Assembly: GCA_963978895.1 (NCBI GenBank)
Contig: OZ022244.1
Coordinates: 6,389,980-6,453,979 of the forward strand
Reading direction: 5' to 3'
Length of the DNA stretch: 64,000 nt
Origin: Erpobdella octoculata
Lineage: Eukaryota; Annelida; Clitellata; Hirudinida; Erpobdellidae
Shown here: piece after piece, positions 22,414 to 34,189 of the stretch
Layout: each line of letters opens with the position of its first letter
How positions within the stretch are numbered: position 1 is the first letter of the stretch
The notes under the pieces: model-generated
What the model saw: the letters and a program-made list of their open reading frames with translations, nothing else
The model's database searches: none
Told to the model about the DNA's origin: nothing
Program-made: the position numbers and the translations under genes

Positions 22414-24263
22414 AAGTTGAATCATATTACGGATTGCACTACGGCTACCTCTACTAAATAAAAGTTATAAAAATTGGATTTTGTTATTTTGAAACGAAAT
22501 TTATGTCAATGATTAATTAAAATAAAACAATTTCATTGAAATTTTTTAAAATTTTTTTAATTAATTTTGACTTGGTAATAAGACTTTATAATAAGCGCAC
22601 TATGGCGACCACGTCTAATAATAAGGTCCCTATGGAAGTGTTTTATATAATAGTTTGGTTAATGAATGTATAGGTCTATTATCACCTTATTATTTGGTTT
22701 CAAATTTAATTATTTTTTCAGCAACTCGAGAAAACTCGCTTGAAACAGCTTATGTATTAGTGTGACACAAAGTCAGTGTTCTGTACAAAATTTCGTAAAC
22801 GCATCTTTTGATGATTTATTCAAATTTTATAAAGTTATTCACAAATCTAACTTGATGACGTGACTCATTTGTACCTTTTCTAAAGCATATAAAAAATTCA
22901 GCCTCCAAATCTTACTGGAAATACTTTTTCCAGGCCCCATCGTTTTCCGTAGCGATAGTGCAGTTTCAAATTACGAATCGCGAAGAAGCTCCATAAAGAA
23001 ATAATACATGGTTTCTAAATCTGAATTATGTTGAAAAACTAAAATATAAGTTATTGTTTTTTATTTCTTGTTTCAAAACTGCTATTAATTCACGTGAAGA
23101 AGAGAACATCGACGATTTCGTTTCGTCCATGGTAGCCGAGGTGCACATTTAAATTAATTATTATTTTTATAATAAGCATCACATACAAATGTGTAGCCAA
23201 GCGCTAAACTCGAGAACGGCTGGACCAAATGCTACGAAATTTTGACACCAAATGGTACTCATTATGGAGAGAGTTTTTATCTATTTTTTAAAAATCGGTT
23301 TATTATTTCATTTTTTCTGAGCGAAAAACCTCCTAGGCCAAAAATTTTTACGTTTCATGGGCAAAAAAATTAGGAGGGAGATGAAGAAAGAAAGGGAGTG
23401 GGGAAAGCAAGCGGAGAACGAGCGGGAGCGGAAGAGCAAGCGGGATTGGGAAAGCGAGTGAGAGCGGGAGAACGTTTTTCTCAAGTAGTAAAGTACACTT
23501 ATATATTAATGTACGTGTTTATTTAATTTGATTTTTTTATTATAACTTAAATTTTAAATGAAATCTAATTGATGCATATCTGGATTACTATTTGAAGATG
23601 TTGCCGCTTTTTTGTCTAAAAAGCGCTGTTTTTGTAAGGGTTGCCGCTGTTTTTGGTCGCTGCTATTGCCTCGGCGGTTCGTCGCGCTTGCAATCGTTAA
23701 AATTACTACTGGCTATTGCGCCGGCAGTCTACCTAAAAAAGTAAAACAAGTCTAAAATTAATCCCTTACTCTAACCATAACTCTTTAGAAAATATGTACA
23801 TCCTAATTAATTAAACGAAGAATTAATCGTTTTGGCAAAACCGACAGGACTACAGCACTTTTACCGCTTAAAGCCCCGGCTACCGGCCTGGTAATAGTTA
23901 TAACGACTGTTTGTCGAGTTTCCTCCGTTTTCGTAAAGTTATAATTTCGTGATGAAATTCAAGATCAAATTTATTAAATTTGTTAAAAAAGATACCACAA
24001 GCACACTCTGAAATAAACGAATCAGCTGGAAAACCACTTATTTGGAAAGACTAAAAAAATCTGTTTAAAGAATTTATTGATAAAAAAAGTACCAACACTT
24101 ATAAAAGCAATTATAATGGGTGACAAATTGTTTTATAATGAATTGATTGTTGATCGTAAAATAAATATATTAGTAAGAGAAATGATGTTTCAAAGTTAAT
24201 TTAGGCCATGCCAAGTAGAGTCAAATCTTTTATTTTAATCAAGTGATGTTAATATTCAATGCC
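22413..24263. other. AT-rich intergenic DNA with Helitron remnant
   Basis: No gene was recognised. At about 23190-23480 there is an AACTCGAGAACGGCTGGACC motif resembling the subterminal 5' region of the local Helitrons (GAACGGCTGAACCGATTTT), followed by a purine-rich stretch of GCGGGAGCGGAAGAGCAAGC type, as in other copies. No CTAG hairpin end was found. Confidence 0.4.
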
Positions 24264-24681
24264 AACTCACTCACTCACTCACTCACTCACTCACTCACTC
24301 ACTCACTCACTCACTCACTCACTCACTCACTCACTCACTCACTCACTCACTCACTCACTCACTCACTCACTCACTCACTCACTCACTCACTCACTCACTC
24401 ACTCACTCACTCACTCACTCACTCACTCACTCACTCACTCACTCACTCACTCACTCACTCACTCACTCACTCACTCACTCACTCACTCACTCACTCACTC
24501 ACTCACTCACTCACTCACTCACTCACTCACTCACTCACTCACTCACTCACTCACTCACTCACTCACTCACTCACTCACTCACTCACTCACTCACTCACTC
24601 ACTCACTCACTCACTCACTCACTCACTCACTCACTCACTCACTCACTCACTCACTCACTCACTCACTCACTCACTCACTCA
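24264..24681. repeat. (ACTC)n microsatellite, about 104 units
   Basis: A perfect tetranucleotide array of about 418 bases. It is open in several frames as Ser-Leu-Thr-His repeats, which are not genes. Confidence 0.98.
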
Positions 24682-25921
24682 TTGACTGACAATTGTAATT
24701 GTAACCATGGATTTTAAGTTTGGATACATGAACATGAATGTTAAACTAAGTTGTAATATTTTAAATTTATGATTGTTTAGTCTTGCTTGAAATAATAGAT
24801 CCTTTTAATGGTTCAAGTTAATGATTTAACTCCTACTTTAATACATAATTCTCATTGATGCCACTGTTGTCTGTTCCATGATAAACTTTTAATGTTAAAG
24901 TTTATTTTATCTTGATCAGAATGGTAATTTGTGGTCTGTTTACATTAACCTAGTTAAATCAAGGTCAATTCTATCTAAAAACTACAAAATGGGTTATGTT
25001 AATTGGTTTAAAAAAATTAATAATCAATTAATAAATAAGTTTGAACTATACCATCTTAATCTAATTCTTTTATTGGAACAACATTAATAATTGCCAATTG
25101 CTATTTATAATTATATATATCTGTATATATATTGGATATTTAGTTGATATAATTTTAACTAATACATTTGTTATGTTTTATTGAAGTTGTGTAATTAATT
25201 AATGTTAGCAAAATGAGGATAAGCTTCCAATGTTTTGCATATTAAGTGGTTTGTTTTAAAATTTTAATTAATCAATTTGCTGTGTAATTAATTAATGTTA
25301 GCATAATGAGGGTTAGCTTCTAATGTTGTGCATATTAAAATGGTTGTTTTAAAATTTTAACTTATACATTTGTTATGTTTTATTGAAGCTGTGTAATTAA
25401 TAATGTTCGCAAAATGAGGGTTAGCTTCTAATGTTGTGTTCATTAAAATGGTTTGTTTTACTAGTTTACATCCATGTGTAAAAATGTTTTTTAATAAATA
25501 TCTTGAACTTGACTGTTATTAATATTATATTATGCCAATTATGCCCAACTTGATTATCGAAATGCCCTAAAAAGTATTTTTTTTAAAATATGTGACATTG
25601 TTTAGAGCATTATAATATCCAGAACAAAATTGAAAAGAAAAACTTGCTACATATTAAAAAAAAACCAACTAGCTAAACTTTTTTAAAAGTTATCGGTCTC
25701 TGTCTATTTTTGTGCCTGACTTATTAATATTCAGTTCAGTGATGTGCGCAAACTAATTTTTAAGTTAAAATTTTTCTAACTTGTATTTTAAAATAGGCTG
25801 ACCTAGTTTAATAAAAACTACATTGATGTTATGGCTCGATAACGTTTTGATCAAAATTGGATTTAGCAAATCAATGGTTTCATTATCCATTTTGCATCTT
25901 CGAGTTGTTAGAGGAAAACTG
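24682..25921. other. AT-rich intergenic DNA with a tandem triplication
   Basis: No gene is seen. At 25155-25463 a unit of about 115 bases is repeated three times, with shared words GTGTAATTAATTAATGTTAGC and AATGAGGGTTAGCTTCTAATG shortened or varied between copies. Confidence 0.55.
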
Positions 25922-26151
25922 AGAGCCGGCTGCGAATATACAATCCGCCTCGGAAACTTCCACTTGCATATTAATTAGTGTGCTATATATAGACTGAGTG
26001 AAAGTTTCACCTAATTTAAGTCGTGAACGCTTCCACATGCATACTAATTAGAGTGTGCTATATATTAGACTGAGCTTCCCGAAACCCGCCAAAAATTTTT
26101 GTTTGAGTGGGTTCGGTTTGGTTTTTCATTGCTTCGCCTTCGATTAAAAAA

Positions 26152-29100
26152 ATGAATAGTATTAATAACAACGTGCGAAATCGTCTTCGATTGAAGCTGT
26201 TAAAGAAAAAGCCGTTGGTTTGTGTTTCGGTTATTATAATTGTTATTATATCTGTTCCAATGCTGATAAGTTTCTTGCGTCAAATACTCTCAACAATTAA
26301 TTTTATAATACACAATATTGCACAGCCATGTCAGCCAGAAGTTGATCCTAACTTTGAAGTGTCAGCTGCTACTCTTTCCCCAGAACCACTTTCAAAAGTA
26401 AGTATCAACAATAACAACAAGCCTATGACGCCTATTGATATAATTTGTCATTAAGCTCAACTAAAAATGTTGATACCAGTGATAAACAATATTACAAGCA
26501 CATCAGTCAGAAGCAGCTGGTGGTACAAGTGAGCAACTGCAAGCTCAGATCAAACAAGTGGACTTCCCAGAACCACTTTCAAAGGTAAGTAGTAACAAAA
26601 TTAATAGAAATAATTGAAATAATTTGTCCTCAAGCTCAACTAAAAATGTTGATACCAATGATAAACAATATTACAGGCACATCAGTCAGAAGCAGCTGGT
26701 GGTACAAGTGAGCAACTGCAAGCTCAGATCAAACAAGTGGACTTCCCAGAACCACTTTCAAAGGTAAGTAGCAACAATAGGGCCTAGAAAACTGGTATGG
26801 TTGGCAAAATTAACAGCCATGTTATAGTTAAATGCACAACATAACTATCTCCTTACCATTTTCCCTCTTTGCCTTTCTTTCTTGACCTTAGGCCAGGGTA
26901 AATAGCAAGAGACAATAGATGTGCAAGTTTTTTATCTTATAAAAAATGGTAAAGTGCTGTATATTTATTCTTGCTCATCGATATTGAAATTAATCATAAC
27001 TTGAAACAATAGAACTTGAATGTTAAGTTTTTATCTATTCAGGTCCTTCCAACCGAAGCTCAGTTCCAATATAAAGTCATTTCATTTAACAGTCATGAAG
27101 AGTTGTCATTTGAATCCACATTCCATGTCAACTTGAAAGATGAAAATGAATTTGATACCTGGTTGACTGAATTTCATAAAAAGAGCAGAGTGCAGTTTAA
27201 TATTCGAAACAGCCAAAAGTGTTCTGGAAGAAAGCTTCTGTTGAACCGAACAATGCATTGTATACATAATGTTAGAAATGGTAAGTTAGGGGTTCGTAGA
27301 CACACCGGGTGTAATACCAGCTTGAGAGTCAAGATACGACCTCCTCAGAAACGACCACGAACAATTGTTTATGACTCACAATATCCCTGTGAAATAACTC
27401 TCCTGTGGGCCCACAATCGTCCTCTTTTTGCTGCTGATGTCTTAAGGCATCAAAGGGTCCTACTGGAAGTGGATTCAAAACTCGAGAGTTTGTTTCATGA
27501 TGGTCATAGCCCCAGCACTGCGTTAGAATATATAAAAATGGAAATTGAAGACAATCTGGCTGATGAAGATCAACTCGAAGTAAAGCTGGCAGATCGATCC
27601 ATCTGTCCAGACTACCGTCACTGTCATTATGTTTTCACAAAACTGTTTAAAAAAGAATATGGAGAACATGGAAATAATGACAGACTTAATGAATTTGTTG
27701 AAAAGATAAATGATGAGTTTGGTGAAGTATGCGTGGCATCAGAAGATTGTCAGAGTTCTAAAGTTCTTGCAATATGTACACCATTTATGAAAAGAGTTCA
27801 TAAATATATTAAAGAATCTGGAGAACTCATGTTTGTTGATTCGTCTGGTGGCATGGACCGTGATGGCTTTCGAATCTTTCTTCTGATGACGCACAGCAAA
27901 GCTGGAGGTACCTTTAGATTCATCCTAGTTTTTTATAAAAAACACAAGTAGTATGTTATAGATGAATATTAAGCTACTGTTGCATGACAATGATTTGCTT
28001 GTTTTTGCTTTTAGCATTGCCTCTGGCTGTAGGGATTACACCTTCTGAGAGTAAAGAAATTTTGACTAGTTTGTTCACACTAATGAAGAAAGTCTTGCCA
28101 GAAGACAGTTTTTATAATCGTGGTAAAAGTGTTGGGCCAGAGTTTGTTATGACAGACGATAGCACCTCTGAACAAGCAGCACTTATGAATGCTTGGCCAC
28201 AGTAAGTGTTATATCACTTTGTTTAATTTGTTTAATAAATCATTTCTAACAGAAATTAATTATGGGGAGTAAGATTTGGTAGGTTTTTTCTGCTTTATTG
28301 TATTAATAAAGGTAAGAAAAACATATCGTAAAATCATTTCAATTTCCAGGTGTGAGCAGTATCTTTGTCAGTTTCACATTTTGCAAGCAGTTTGGCGATG
28401 GCTGTTGCTTAGCTCTCACAAAATTGAACGTTCAGATCGACCAATTCTTTTTGCATGGACAAAAAAATTAATGTTTGCAGGAACAGAGGCTGAACTACTT
28501 ATAAAGTAAAGAAAACAATTATCCAGTTTAATTATTAGTTTTAAACAGCCTTGACAGTACAAACAATATTACCATATAGATATTGTTGAAATGCAATATA
28601 TACATACATACATACATACATACATACATACATACAAACGTTGAAAGCGACCAGGAGCGGGGAAAGAAGCGGGAGCGAGAGAGACAAGCATTAGAAAAAC
28701 CTTTAAAAACCCCGGGCAACGCTGGGTACCCCACTAGTATAATTATATTTATTTATCAGTCACTGCTCTGAAGTTTTTAAAATTTATCATAGTGCAAAAC
28801 TTTACTATTATGGTTATTATAACAATTTAAATAAATTAATCACAATTTTTTGTCAATTGTTAGGTTTGAACAGCTGCGAGTTGATCAACTTGTCAACAAA
28901 TATTCGAACTTCCTTGAGTATGTGATAAATCTATGGGAAAGGAGAATGAGATGGTGTTCGTCATTCAGAAGTGGAAAAAAACTGAGAGGAAACAACACAA
29001 ACAATTATGTTGAAGCGTTCATGCGCATTCTTAAGGACCAGGTTAATTTCTTGCATTTAATGTGCTCAAGTTTTTGACTGTAGATGTAACTATAATATAT

Positions 29101-30295
29101 TTGTTAAGAAATGCTTCTTAGTTTATTTTCTGTTAATTTTTTTATTCATGCCGCATAATTTCTAAGCTTTTAAAGCTAATGTTGTTATTTCAATTTACTG
29201 GTTCAGTTTCAGTAAGCATAATTTTTTTATATTATTTGCATCTAGTCGTTATAGTTAACCAAAAACAGCACAAAAATTATTGTCATTTTTTATAAAAGTA
29301 TCTTTTTTTAGATATTCCATCGAACTAGAGCATTCAATCTGGTTCAAATGCTTCAGTTTGTAAGCAAGAAGTTTTCATCTTATTACGAAAGAAGGCTTCT
29401 TGATTTTTCTTCAAATCGTCTCCAGAGACCACCTGCAAGGTTCCCAAAATATGAAGGCCAACTTATTACCCAAACCTCAAAAGATTTTTTTGAGGTTTCA
29501 TCGTCTCAACCACATAAAAATGAAAGCTATGTAGTTAATCTAGCATTCATCTGCACATGTTTTGCTGGCTGTACAGGCAAAATGTGCAAGCACATCTACT
29601 ATGTCTTGTCCATGCAACCACATGCTGGTCACAATTACCATGCTAGTGATCTTAGGGAATTAATGTTTGTGGTTGCCTGTGGACATCGACCTGTTGATGG
29701 ATGGCTAGATAGCTTGCATCGTCATACATTCTCTAATTGTGAAAACTCAATCCCAGATCATGAGAACTCAATCCCAGATCATGAGAACTCAATCCCAGAT
29801 CATGAGAACTCAATCCCAGATCATGAGAACTCAAACCTTGAATCTGCAGGCCTTCAAATTCCAGACGAGCAATATGAAAGTGCTGTAAAAGAATTCTACA
29901 GGATGTGTGAGGAACGCATTTTCAGTCATGGAAAAAGAAACAAAGAGCAATTTTTTCCAGCTGTTTGCTCTGCCATAAAAACTTTAAAAACAGTGGCAAC
30001 TGCGAATGCTGCTGCGAGTGTACTGCACACACTGGGAAAATATTGTGGAGGTGGCAACGCCTCAGCGAAACGCAGTACAATTTCTATTCAATCAACTGCC
30101 TTGGCTCGCCGAAGAAAAGTGTTGCGAGGAAGTGCTCCAGGGGAACCAGGCCGTCCCAGAAAATTGGCAATTCTTCGCGATAATCTTCACGATTACAGCA
30201 TGCCAAGGAGACGCCTGCTTGCACCTGCTCGTCATAACTTGTCTGAATGTGTAAATAGAAATATTGGACTTGGAAAAACTCATTTTAAAAAGTGA
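26152..30295 (+). CDS. MULE transposase-like protein with SWIM zinc finger, eight exons
   Basis: Exons: 26152-26397, 26507-26584, 26686-26763, 27043-27907, 28015-28201, 28350-28505, 28864-29041 and 29312-30295. All borders are GT-AG, phases agree, and the total is 2,772 bases with no internal stop (923 residues). The N-terminus has one hydrophobic segment (VCVSVIIIVIISVPMLISFL). Exons 2 and 3 are near-identical 26-codon duplicates. Exon 4 ends in MFVDSSGGMDRDGFRIF, the first catalytic Asp region; exon 5 has FVMTDDSTSEQAAL (second Asp), exon 6 CQFHILQAVWRW, and exon 7 NNYVEAFMRILKD, a likely Glu. Exon 8 carries the SWIM finger FICTCFAGCTGKMCKHIYYV. These features fit a MULE-type DDE transposase. 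It appears intact. A host-domesticated gene is the alternative, but the flanking inverted repeats favour a live or recent transposon. Confidence 0.8.
26507..26763 (+). repeat. Tandem duplication containing exons 2 and 3
   Basis: A unit of about 179 bases is repeated with few changes; each copy has an exon ending CCACTTTCAAAG before GTAAGTAG. Both copies are 78 bases and phase 0, so one or two can be spliced in without breaking the frame. Exon 1 ends with the same PEPLSK words, suggesting an older third copy. Confidence 0.85.
28590..28737 (+). mobile_element. Short Helitron remnant in a MULE intron
   Basis: A CATA repeat is followed by a purine-rich GAGCGGGGAAAGAAGCGGGA stretch and the terminal CCCCGGGCAACGC hairpin, ending CTAG before T. 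The 3' end is typical of the local family; the 5' end is not defined. It lies within the intron 28506-28863 and would not break the gene. Confidence 0.75.
29744..29835 (+). repeat. 21-bp coding repeat (ENSIPDH), about four copies
   Basis: In-frame heptads of ENSIPDH in the last exon of the MULE gene, just after the SWIM finger. Near-identity shows recent in-frame expansion. Confidence 0.9.
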
Positions 30296-30399
30296 TGCAG
30301 CATTTTGTTTTTCTTTTAGTGTTCTTTATTGTTTTTTGTGCAAACAAAATATTGTTCTATTAGTGTTCTATTATTGGTTTTATTTGCGTGTTTGTTCTT

Positions 30400-30461
30400 T
30401 ACTGGTTTCAAAAAAAATTCTAAATTCCATAGTCATTTGAAAGTTACGTATGTTTTTCATG

Positions 30462-30496
<35 letters not shown>

Positions 30497-30830
30497 AATA
30501 TTGCATAAGTTGTTCTATTAGTGTAATAACTTTCTTTGGTTCTTTACTGTTTTTTGTGCAATTTTTTTATTGGGTTCTCATTTTTATAGTCATTTAAAAG
30601 TTTGTCATATTTGTCATGCTTACATATCAAGTATTTAGGAGAGTGGTGTATATATATATATCAAGTATTGCATAAGTTCTATTAGTGTAATAACTTTGTT
30701 TTGAATCTTTACTGTTTTTTGTGCAATGTTTTTTATTGGGTTCTCATTTTTATAGTCATTTAAAAGTTTCTCATATTTGTCATGTTTACATATCAAGTAT
30801 TTAGGAGAGTGGTATAAGTTGTTTTATAAA
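30400..30830. repeat. Tandem repeats of about 180 bp in the MULE 3' region
   Basis: Repeated words GTGTAATAACTTT, TACTGTTTTTTGTGCAAT, GTTCTCATTTTTATAGTCAT and CATATCAAGTATTTAGGAGA occur twice to three times, separated by short TA runs. The rest of 30296-31710 shows no gene. Confidence 0.75.
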
Positions 30831-31789
30831 TGTTATATTGTTTCTATCTTCATTTTGAAAATTATGACAAGGAAATATAAAGCAGTGCTTCATTGTCTAT
30901 GTCTTCAGAATTCCTTTGAAATTAGGAACATTTCTAAATCGATTCATTTCAAAGTAAAACTTTAAATAACTATTACTGTGTTAAACAGGTTATAGATGTG
31001 TTTAGCTTAAAACAAGAATATAGCATAACAAGATTTCAAGTGGTTTAGATAGAATAGCTACAGAATGAAATTTAACATAACATGGTTTAAAGTGGTTCAG
31101 TGTGACAACCACTACAAAATAAAGTTGAAATCCAATCTTTCAAAGCATTATTTTGAAGCTGTTGATGGATTTAAAAAAACTACTTAACTAAGCAAGGTTC
31201 AAGCGTTTACTAGTGGTACTGGATTGATTATGGTCAAACCTCATCTAGAATACTGTGTATATCATTGATAGTATATATCAATGGTGTATATAGACTAGAG
31301 TCCCTACCCAAAAAAATAATTTTAAGAAAAAGTTTATGGATATAATTATCTTCAAAAGTTGAAAGTGACCCTTAAGCAGAGATTTTTCAGTAGCTTGGCT
31401 GTCAGCTTAGTGGCTTAAACAGTAACAGTAAACTTGAGTAAACCATTAGAGTAGATGAGTAGAAGTTCAAGATAACTCATTTCTTAGCCATACTTTGGCT
31501 TCTTTGTTGGGGACCCTCGAACATAGTTTTGAGTCGTCTGCAAAATTTGAAAACCCAAGTTTTAGTGAACTTTAACTTTAATGACAAGTGTTTCGGAGAA
31601 AAAATTTAGTGCAGAGCAGTTGAGCGCAGTGTAAACATTTCAAAAATACACTAAGCACGTGATTGGCATTTCCATTGACGACTAGTGCAGAATTAACATA
31701 GCCAGTGCTGTTCTATATATAGCACACTAATTAATATGCAAGTGGAAGTTTCCGAGGCTGTTTGTATATTCGCGAGCCGGCTCTACGCT

Positions 31790-32221
31790 CAGGGCCGGAT
31801 TAAGGCCTAGGCACTAAGGCACAGTGCCTCGGCCTACGAAAAAAATTTAGCCTACGAAAGAAAATTTAAAAATAATTTCCATCATTCATTTTAATACGTC
31901 TGATATTCCTTGCACATAAAAAGTCACAAAAAGTACAATTATAATTTATAAATTGTAATTGTAAACCTGTCCGTAATGATACTCACGAACGATATTATAA
32001 GTCATCTATAAGAATTTTACAAATTTACAATTGCTAAAAATTAATTACTACAATAAAATAAAGTATCATTTATTCATTGAATTATGAGTCAATATATCAA
32101 CGGAAATGTTCATCTTATCATCTAATTCGATCAATTTTATGCCAATTAGTAGTATATATAAATATACAAATATTATACTCGTTTATGTGCCTTGGCCTAC
32201 GAGACAGTTAATCCGGCCCTG
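31790..32221. mobile_element. hAT-type MITE with 8-bp target duplication
   Basis: Ends are CAGGGCCGGATTAA on both strands. TCTACGCT flanks both sides exactly (31782-31789 and 32222-32229). Subterminal GCCTCGGCCTACG / CTCGTAGGCCAAGGC words also pair. There is no coding content. The size is 432 bases. Confidence 0.92.
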
Positions 32222-32560
32222 TCTACGCTCATCTGAAGAGTGCGCGTTGTTTAGTTGTTTGTTACTACTAGCATGTATTCATAGTTTTAAGCTCACAAAT
32301 AGGCTAACTTAGGAAACAAACTCCGCTCATACATCTCACCGATTCTGTGATTTTTGAATCAACGCAAACTTTCACAGAGACCAGTTTTACATTCTGCTAT
32401 AACATTTTATTAGAAAACACATTTACGTTTAATTATTCTTTAACTCTCTCCGCTGCAAATATGATGCGTGATTTTTTGGCCTGCCGCTCACTCTCATGAA
32501 TCCCGCTTTACACTCTAACCATGATTTCAGTAAACACTCGAATATGTAACAGTTCTTGAT

Positions 32561-32706
32561 AAGGTAATAGTTCTTGAAAAAGTAATAGTTCTGGAAAAAG
32601 TAATAGTTCTGGAAAAAGTAATAGTTCTGGAAAAAGTAATAGTTCTGGAAAAAGTAATAGTTCTGGAAAAAGTAATAGTTCTGGAAAAAGTAATAGTTCC
32701 GGAAAA
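32561..32706. repeat. 18-bp minisatellite, eight copies
   Basis: Unit GTAATAGTTCTGGAAAAA. Open frames through it (Tyr-Phe-Gln or Phe-Pro-Glu-Leu repeats) are chance products. Confidence 0.95.
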
Positions 32707-33336
32707 ATGTAAGCAAGGAACATTTTTTATATGGGTACTGAACCCCACAAAACCAGTAGCGTCATTTCAGCAATTCCTAGAAGGGGGGGGAAAAATGTTT
32801 CTGCACAAATTTTCTAACAAATCTATACTCTTGTCTCCAAAAAATAGCTGATGACCAGGGGGTCGGATGTTCAGTTTCATAAATGTTTCTTAAGCTCTAT
32901 AGTCTTTTGCCTTCTAAAAAGTAGCTGATGAACGCGGAGAGTTGGGTTGAGGGATACTCAGAGGAGGTGATTCAACAAAATTTTTGGAGGGGCAAAGATT
33001 TTTTAAATGCAACTTAGAGAATCTTCAAACTCAAATGACCATGCCAATGTACACTAATATGTTGGATTTACATGTAAAACATCATATTAATTAAAAAATA
33101 TACAAAAATATAAACTTTTATTTAATATTGAACGCGGACAAAAAAAACGTTTATATTATGAATGTAAAGCTATCTAAAAGATTGAATTATATTAGCAGAT
33201 ATATATATATATCGTCATACTCTGGTTTTAAATACTTTAATTTAAATATTTATTTAATATAGGCACAACACTATTTCTATGTTGATGTTTACTATATATT
33301 CTTTAGCTGTTTACGTAATACGACATTTTAGGTTAC
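32707..33336. other. AT-rich DNA, no gene seen
   Basis: Near 32754 CAGTAGCGTCATTTCAGCAA resembles the end of the hAT MITE at 11986-12611, but no partner end was found. The remainder shows nothing assignable until the PLE start. Confidence 0.4.
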
Positions 33337-33378
33337 GGACTCTGAAGATGACTGTAGTCGAAACTGGCCAGTCAGTCC
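33337..33378 (+). ncRNA. Hammerhead ribozyme motif before a PLE ORF start
   Basis: 42 nt. Stem I GGACT pairs with AGTCC. Core CTGAAGA is followed by one T, stem II GACT/AGTC with a GT loop, and core GAAAC. Stem III is ACTG/CAGT. The triplet GTC precedes stem I, the classic cleavage site (after 33373). The whole fold is perfect apart from the extra T. It lies 36 bases before an ATG that opens a PLE-like frame, as at 6032-6075. Confidence 0.75.
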
Positions 33379-33413
33379 TAATTATTATTATTTGTATTAT
33401 ATAAATTTTTAAA

Positions 33414-33540
33414 ATGGACTCTAGTTTACGTCGTAAAATTAAATATTTTGAACAGTTTATTAAAAAAGTCATTAATGCAAAGTGGTCGTTTGTTTTTAAC
33501 GGAGTGTGTTTACGAGAAGGGATTTTGCCAAAGTATATTA
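33414..33540 (+). pseudogene. Penelope-like element, N-terminal ORF fragment
   Basis: From the ATG at 33414 the frame reads a basic helix, then KKVINAKWSFVFNGVCLREG and LPKYI, then enters TA-rich sequence. It is the sister of the fragment at 5903-6077. The rest of the ORF is missing. Confidence 0.65.
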
Positions 33541-33569
33541 CTCATATATATATATATGAGTAATATACT
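33532..33569. repeat. Perfect palindrome around a TA run
   Basis: AGTATATTACTCATATAT is mirrored by its reverse complement through 33569. It joins the PLE fragment to a tRNA-like sequence. Confidence 0.85.
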
Positions 33570-33572
33570 TTG

Positions 33573-33659
33573 GTTGGTTGGTGGCTCAGTTGGTAAGAGC
33601 GCTTGCATTTAGGCGAGGCGGTGTTGCCGTAAACACGTGGGTTCGATTCCTAGTAGAGT
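33573..33659 (+). mobile_element. tRNA-like sequence (SINE head or tRNA relic)
   Basis: An A-box-like GTGGCTCAGTTGGTAAGAGC and a B box GGGTTCGATTCC are at roughly tRNA spacing. The acceptor ends do not pair well, and a TA array follows directly. It is more likely a SINE head than a working tRNA gene. Confidence 0.55.
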
Positions 33660-33960
<301 letters not shown>

Positions 33961-34050
33961 ACTAAGACACAAGTTTTTGATTAAGTGTGTATTTCTTCTA
34001 ATAAATTTTGGACCATTTCTAAAGAACCTTAGTATAGTTATCGATATTAT

Positions 34051-34163
<113 letters not shown>

Positions 34164-34189
34164 GAAATTTGCTATTTATATTTTTTTTT

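Larger units (their letters stand above)
25922..31784 (+). mobile_element. Mutator-like element with SWIM-type transposase gene
   Basis: The left end AGAGCCGGCTGCGAATATAC and the right end (other strand) AGAGCCGGCTCGCGAATATA continue into a shared CCTCGGAAACTTCCACTTGC and ATATTAATTAGTGTGC stretch, giving inverted repeats of about 75 bases. Part of the left repeat is duplicated at about 26030-26075. The gene within runs from 26152 to 30295. No flanking duplication was identified; the right flank is disturbed by a hAT MITE that landed a few bases inside or beside the end (31790-32221). A Helitron remnant lies in one intron. Confidence 0.8.

Noticed and set aside
24243..24717. Ser-Leu-Thr-His repeat protein
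   Set aside because: Product of the ACTC microsatellite; several frames are open equally.
32429..32748. Tandem-repeat protein frames (Tyr-Phe-Gln-Asn, Phe-Pro-Glu-Leu)
   Set aside because: All three minus frames are open because the 18-base unit lacks stops; no other coding evidence.
33573..33659. Functional tRNA gene
   Set aside because: A and B boxes are present but the acceptor stem does not pair and a TA array abuts the 3' end.
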